From UBA1715 sp045599365 (GTDB taxonomy: Bacteria; Bacteroidota; Bacteroidia; Bacteroidales; UBA1715): a stretch of 8,378 nt of DNA. Every line of letters starts with the position of its first letter. Within the stretch, counting starts at the first letter, position 1. Shown in pieces: positions 5,799 to 8,378 of this stretch. The stretch covers positions 1 to 8,378 of the forward strand of contig JAZRVS010000003.1 in assembly GCA_045599365.1 (NCBI GenBank), in the 5' to 3' direction. Below the pieces are notes generated by a model that saw only the letters and a program-made list of their open reading frames with translations, searched no databases and was not told the origin of the DNA. The position numbers and the translations under genes were made by a program.

Positions 5799-5818
5799 GT
5801 TTAGTTAAATGAAAAAAA

Positions 5819-5908
5819 CTATTTCTTCTTATGTCGATTTTTTCTTAGACGTTTTTTTCTCTTGTGTGTAGCCATTTTATGGCGTTTATGTTTCTTTCCG
5901 TTTGGCAT
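5819..5908 (-). CDS. 29-residue very basic COX24/AURKAIP1-like protein, probably ribosome-associated
   Basis: ATG at 5908-5906 opens a 29-codon frame ending in TAG, with 18 of 29 residues Lys, Arg or His more than usual for any random frame: it begins MPNGKKHKRHKMATHKRKKR and ends LRKNRHKKK. The pattern KRKKRLRKNRHKKK fits the AURKAIP1/COX24 C-terminal domain (related to mitochondrial ribosomal protein mS38), and near-identical peptides occur in Bacteroidota. The start is fixed by GGAGG at 5921-5917, eight bases upstream, unusually strong for this phylum. It lies 15 bases after the HU stop, so it is in the same operon. It is easily missed because of its size. A role in the small ribosomal subunit is inferred from the family, not shown here. 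Confidence 0.8.
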   Translation of the reverse strand: MPNGKKHKRHKMATHKRKKRLRKNRHKKK

Positions 5909-5916
5909 AATTATAT

Positions 5917-5921
5917 CCTCC
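5917..5921 (-). promoter_or_regulatory. Strong Shine-Dalgarno GGAGG of the 29-residue gene
   Basis: On the minus strand GGAGG begins two bases after the HU stop codon and ends eight bases before the ATG at 5908, ideal spacing. Other starts in the window lack such a site, as expected in Bacteroidota, where the ribosome hides its anti-Shine-Dalgarno sequence. Confidence 0.8.
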
Positions 5922-5923
5922 AA

Positions 5924-6208
5924 TTATTTAACGTTATTTTTTACTGCATTAACGAATGTTTTTGCTGGTTTGAATGTTGGAACATTGTGCTCTGGAATCA
6001 CAATAGTTGTGTTTTGTTTAATGTTACGAGCAGTCTTTTTTGCACGTTTTTTCACTACAAAACTACCAAATCCACGAAGATATACATCACTACCTTCTTT
6101 CATTGATTTCTTGATTGCTTCCATCGAAGTTTCAATAACTTTTTGTACAATTACTTTTTCAACATTTGTTTTCTTCGCAACTTCGTTTACGATATCAGCC
6201 TTTGTCAT
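5924..6208 (-). CDS. HU/IHF-family nucleoid DNA-binding protein
   Basis: This 94-residue protein is a small dimeric DNA-bending protein that compacts the nucleoid. The N-terminal helices (MTKADIVNEVAKKTNVEK, then VQKVIETSMEAIKKSMKEG) form the dimer core. They are followed by the family signature region VYLRGFGSFVVKKRAKKTARNI and the DNA-gripping arm with the conserved proline (TTIVIPEHNVPTFKPAKTF). Length and motif order are normal. It is the first gene of a minus-strand operon with the 29-residue basic protein and rng, and it has a clear promoter at 6251-6280. Which of the several HU paralogues common in this phylum it is cannot be told. Confidence 0.95.
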   Translation of the reverse strand: MTKADIVNEVAKKTNVEKVIVQKVIETSMEAIKKSMKEGSDVYLRGFGSFVVKKRAKKTARNIKQNTTIVIPEHNVPTFKPAKTFVNAVKNNVK

Positions 6209-6250
6209 TTCTTTATAATTTTATTACTAATACTTAGTTTTTTTTTCGCG

Positions 6251-6280
6251 CAAATATACATTTATTATTTAATAATCAAA
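6251..6280 (-). promoter_or_regulatory. Promoter of the HU operon
   Basis: On the minus strand TTTG (6280-6277), an 18-base spacer and TATATTTG (6258-6251) match the Bacteroidota consensus, about 43 bases before the HU ATG. It is the only clear promoter upstream of the basic-peptide and rng genes, so it probably drives the whole cluster down to the MORN gene. Confidence 0.75.
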
Positions 6281-6298
6281 CTATTACATTGAAAAATT

Positions 6299-7012
6299 TT
6301 AGTGTAATAATTGATCGTCATCATCGGCAGCTTGCCCTTTACAGTTTTTATTGCTTATTCTTGTATTTCTTATGATTGCGAACTTACCTGTAATGGTGTC
6401 GCCAATTTGTACTTGATGCATTTTGTCTTGGTAAAGCACTAAAATGTATGAATAAATGCCAGTTGCCAAGGCTCTAGTATTATTGTATTCATAATATCCT
6501 TTTGTCGTATCCATAGATACTTCACCGATAAACTGGTTGTCTATGTTGTTGTAGTCCGTGTAGATACGCATTTTTGTAGTATCGTTATTGGTTTTTATGT
6601 ACAATCTATTGTATGGGAATTTTTTGATGTTTTCAATATAGAAGAACGAGTTCTTAGCATCATTCCAAATAGTGTCAATATTCTTTCTACAAGGACAAAC
6701 TGTATCGTTCCCTGCTAAAATACTATCTCGTGCTTCGTCTATTGTACATAACTTTTGCCATGAATGAACTTTGTGTGGCTCAACATAACTACCTTGTTTT
6801 GGATGATACACCATTGAATCACAAAAATTGTGATTTACAGGTGTAATTACTGGATATATTGTTATCGTACTATCTCCAGATCCTATCACTACAGTTTTTT
6901 TTACGATATCGTTTGCAACACAGTCAATACATTCTGCATCATCTTCACATGATGTCATTACGAAAGCTGTAATTCCTAGAATTCCAAGCAATGCAATTAG
7001 TGATTTTTTCAT
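6299..7012 (-). CDS. Putative surface-exposed lipoprotein, function unknown
   Basis: This 237-residue protein has a lipoprotein signal peptide: MKKSLIALLG, a hydrophobic core, then VMTSC with the lipidated cysteine at position 22. The residues right after it, EDDAE, resemble the acidic lipoprotein export signal that directs Bacteroidota lipoproteins to the outer face of the outer membrane. The mature part has further cysteines (C28, C31, NHNFC, KLC, VCPC, NKNC), which might form disulfides. It is rich in Thr, Asp and Asn, with probable beta structure. The C-terminus is acidic (AADDDDQLLH). I recognise no domain. It has its own promoter and lies between the ppiD-like gene and the HU operon, all on one strand. 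Confidence 0.8.
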   Translation of the reverse strand: MKKSLIALLGILGITAFVMTSCEDDAECIDCVANDIVKKTVVIGSGDSTITIYPVITPVNHNFCDSMVYHPKQGSYVEPHKVHSWQKLCTIDEARDSILAGNDTVCPCRKNIDTIWNDAKNSFFYIENIKKFPYNRLYIKTNNDTTKMRIYTDYNNIDNQFIGEVSMDTTKGYYEYNNTRALATGIYSYILVLYQDKMHQVQIGDTITGKFAIIRNTRISNKNCKGQAADDDDQLLH

Positions 7013-7053
7013 AACTATAAATTTTCTTTATAAAATTTCAAAAACTAATTGAG

Positions 7054-7084
7054 CAAATGTAATACACATTTTTTAATTTTTCAA
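7054..7084 (-). promoter_or_regulatory. Promoter of the lipoprotein gene
   Basis: On the minus strand TACATTTG (7061-7054) matches the -7 box. A weaker -33 element TTG (7084-7082) lies 20 bases upstream. It is 41 bases before the lipoprotein ATG and just past the ppiD-like stop region. Confidence 0.5.
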
Positions 7085-7085
7085 G

Positions 7086-7122
7086 AAAAAGAACCACAAT
7101 TAATTGAAATTTATTCTGTGGT
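7086..7122 (-). terminator. Possible terminator of the ppiD-like gene
   Basis: On the minus strand ACCACA (7122-7117) pairs with TGTGGT (7098-7093) around an 18-base loop, followed by TC and five T residues (7090-7086). The stem is short and overlaps the last codons and stop of the gene, so this is a weak call. Confidence 0.35.
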
Positions 7123-8378
7123 CTTCAATTTCTGCCTTATCTTCTAATATATCAAAGATTTTGTTTGTTAAAGTTATAGATGCTCTTTGTTGTAATACCA
7201 TTTTTTCATTTTCAGCTTCAACTTCGTTAGCCGCTTTGTGAGTGTTGATTACTTGAGCTACGTAAACACCTCTTTCACCTGCAATTGGTTTGGATAATTC
7301 ATCTTTGCTCAAAGTTGAAATTGTTGCAAACAAAACTGGTTCCATTCCAATTCCTTGTGCTGATTGCGAGGCAAATGAAATATTGTTTGAAGACATAACT
7401 TCCACTGAATTTGCTTTTGCAACATCTTGTAGAGATGAAATGTTTGTCATATTAGATAAAATCATTTCTTTTTTCTTCTCTTGTTTGTATCGCTCTTCAA
7501 CTTGTTCTTTTACCTTGTCAAGTGCAATAACACCTTCTTTTTCTACACTTTCAATAGTTGCAATTACGAATTTATCTCCACATCTAAATATTTCTGAAAC
7601 CAAACCTTCGTCCTTTTTGTTTTGGTGTGCCCAGCGAATAATTTGTCTTGAATCGTCAATTCCAGGTATTACTCTCTGATTTTCTTCTGTATTGTTTACT
7701 ATTCTCATGTTAAGTGTTTCGTCTGCTTCAATAGATGCTTCGAATTGTTCCTTTGTTCTATTGTCTGAGACAAATTTTACTGCTTTTTGGTATGCAGCTT
7801 TTCGAGTTGCTTCAGAATATGTAATTGATTTTGAGAATACTTGTACTTGTACACGTTTGCTCTTTTGACCTTGTGCCAAAATTTGAATCAAATGTACTCC
7901 ATATTGTGATGGAGCTATGTAACATTTCCCAACTTCACCAAAGAAACTTGAGTCTTGGAACGATTGTACCATTTGACCTTCTTTGAACCAATCTATGATA
8001 CCTCCGTTTTTAGCAGAACCAGAATCTGCTGAATGTTTGCTTGCTAATGCTGCAAAATCAGCTCCATTTTCAACTAATGTTTTCAAACTATCAATAACAT
8101 TGTATGCATTTTCTGTATTTATGAGTATGTGTCGAACTTTTGCAGAGTCTGCTCCTAAACGAATATCTGAAATTTTTGCAATGCGATAACTATTGTTTTC
8201 TAAATAAACTGGTGTAACATCACCAATTTGACCTGCAAATGCAAATGTGTCAAGGTTTGCTTCTAAACTACCTTTTTTATTGTATGTCGGATTGAATTTC
8301 GTTTCTGAGTTCAAATTCAAAAACAACGCATCATTCTTGGCTGTTTTGAAGTCATTTGATTTTTCTGCTACTAAATTC
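7100..8378 (-). CDS. ppiD: PpiD/SurA-like peptidyl-prolyl isomerase (partial, N-terminus beyond right edge)
   Basis: This is a parvulin-type foldase that helps exported and outer-membrane proteins fold in the periplasm. 425 residues are visible, starting off the right edge (NLVAEKSNDFKTAKNDA...). There is no true start here: the frame is open at 8378, and a TTG at 8326 is an internal Leu. Visible residues about 81-172 form the PpiC-type rotamase domain (KVRHILINTE, ADFAALASKHSADSGSAKNGGIIDWF, SQYGVHLIQIL). A long helical and chaperone-like region follows, ending EDHRINFN. The part before it, including the expected membrane anchor and SurA-like N-terminal domain, is missing. Full-length relatives in the phylum are about 700 residues, so roughly 280 residues probably lie outside. 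The downstream lipoprotein gene has its own promoter. Confidence 0.88.
   Translation of the reverse strand, partial: NLVAEKSNDFKTAKNDALFLNLNSETKFNPTYNKKGSLEANLDTFAFAGQIGDVTPVYLENNSYRIAKISDIRLGADSAKVRHILINTENAYNVIDSLKTLVENGADFAALASKHSADSGSAKNGGIIDWFKEGQMVQSFQDSSFFGEVGKCYIAPSQYGVHLIQILAQGQKSKRVQVQVFSKSITYSEATRKAAYQKAVKFVSDNRTKEQFEASIEADETLNMRIVNNTEENQRVIPGIDDSRQIIRWAHQNKKDEGLVSEIFRCGDKFVIATIESVEKEGVIALDKVKEQVEERYKQEKKKEMILSNMTNISSLQDVAKANSVEVMSSNNISFASQSAQGIGMEPVLFATISTLSKDELSKPIAGERGVYVAQVINTHKAANEVEAENEKMVLQQRASITLTNKIFDILEDKAEIEDHRINFN

Noticed and set aside
5862..6218. Plus-strand frames opposite the HU and basic-peptide genes
   Set aside because: The minus-strand HU and 29-residue genes fully explain the region; the plus-strand frames are hydrophobic shadows of Lys-rich coding sequence.
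7100..8326. Complete 408-residue ppiD-like gene starting at 8326
   Set aside because: The codon there is TTG inside an open frame that continues to the right edge, and the family's N-terminal membrane anchor is missing.

Overview
The window looks like a chromosomal segment of an AT-rich member of the Bacteroidota, probably order Bacteroidales. The reasons are protein content (type B L31, a PpiD-like foldase, a Bacteroidota-style RNase G, a lipoprotein with an acidic stretch after its cysteine) and promoters of the Bacteroidota type (TTTG / TAnnTTTG, 18-base spacer). Most genes also have no Shine-Dalgarno sequence. The genus cannot be fixed from the sequence alone.

Left third (1-2805, + strand) is accessory DNA. 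It starts with the end of an insertion sequence: the first codons of a transposase on the minus strand, its leader, and a strong hairpin. This element has cut off the front of the first of three tandem paralogues encoding a RhuM-type DNA-binding domain fused to a phospholipase-D-like C-terminal domain. The second copy is intact (938-1825). The third carries one in-frame TAG exactly between its two domains. A block of about 575 bases (C-terminal half, intergenic promoter, first codons of the next gene) repeats almost identically with a period of 974 bases, while the N-terminal DNA-binding parts differ. This variable-head, constant-tail array is the most interesting part of the window.

Right two thirds (2882-8378, all minus strand) are housekeeping and envelope genes. 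Read in transcription order from the right edge: a partial ppiD-like foldase; a putative surface lipoprotein with its own promoter; then an apparent operon of an HU-family protein, a 29-residue very basic COX24/AURKAIP1-like peptide behind a strong GGAGG, RNase G, and an exported MORN-repeat protein; and finally type B ribosomal protein L31 with its own promoter and terminator. The RhuM array and the L31 gene converge near 2806-2950.

The HU, basic-peptide and RNase G genes suggest a nucleoid/ribosome/RNA-maturation unit. A 16-bp perfect hairpin lies just upstream of RNase G and may control it. The most speculative elements are a possible antisense RNA at the IS end and paired 12-base direct repeats at the RhuM promoters.
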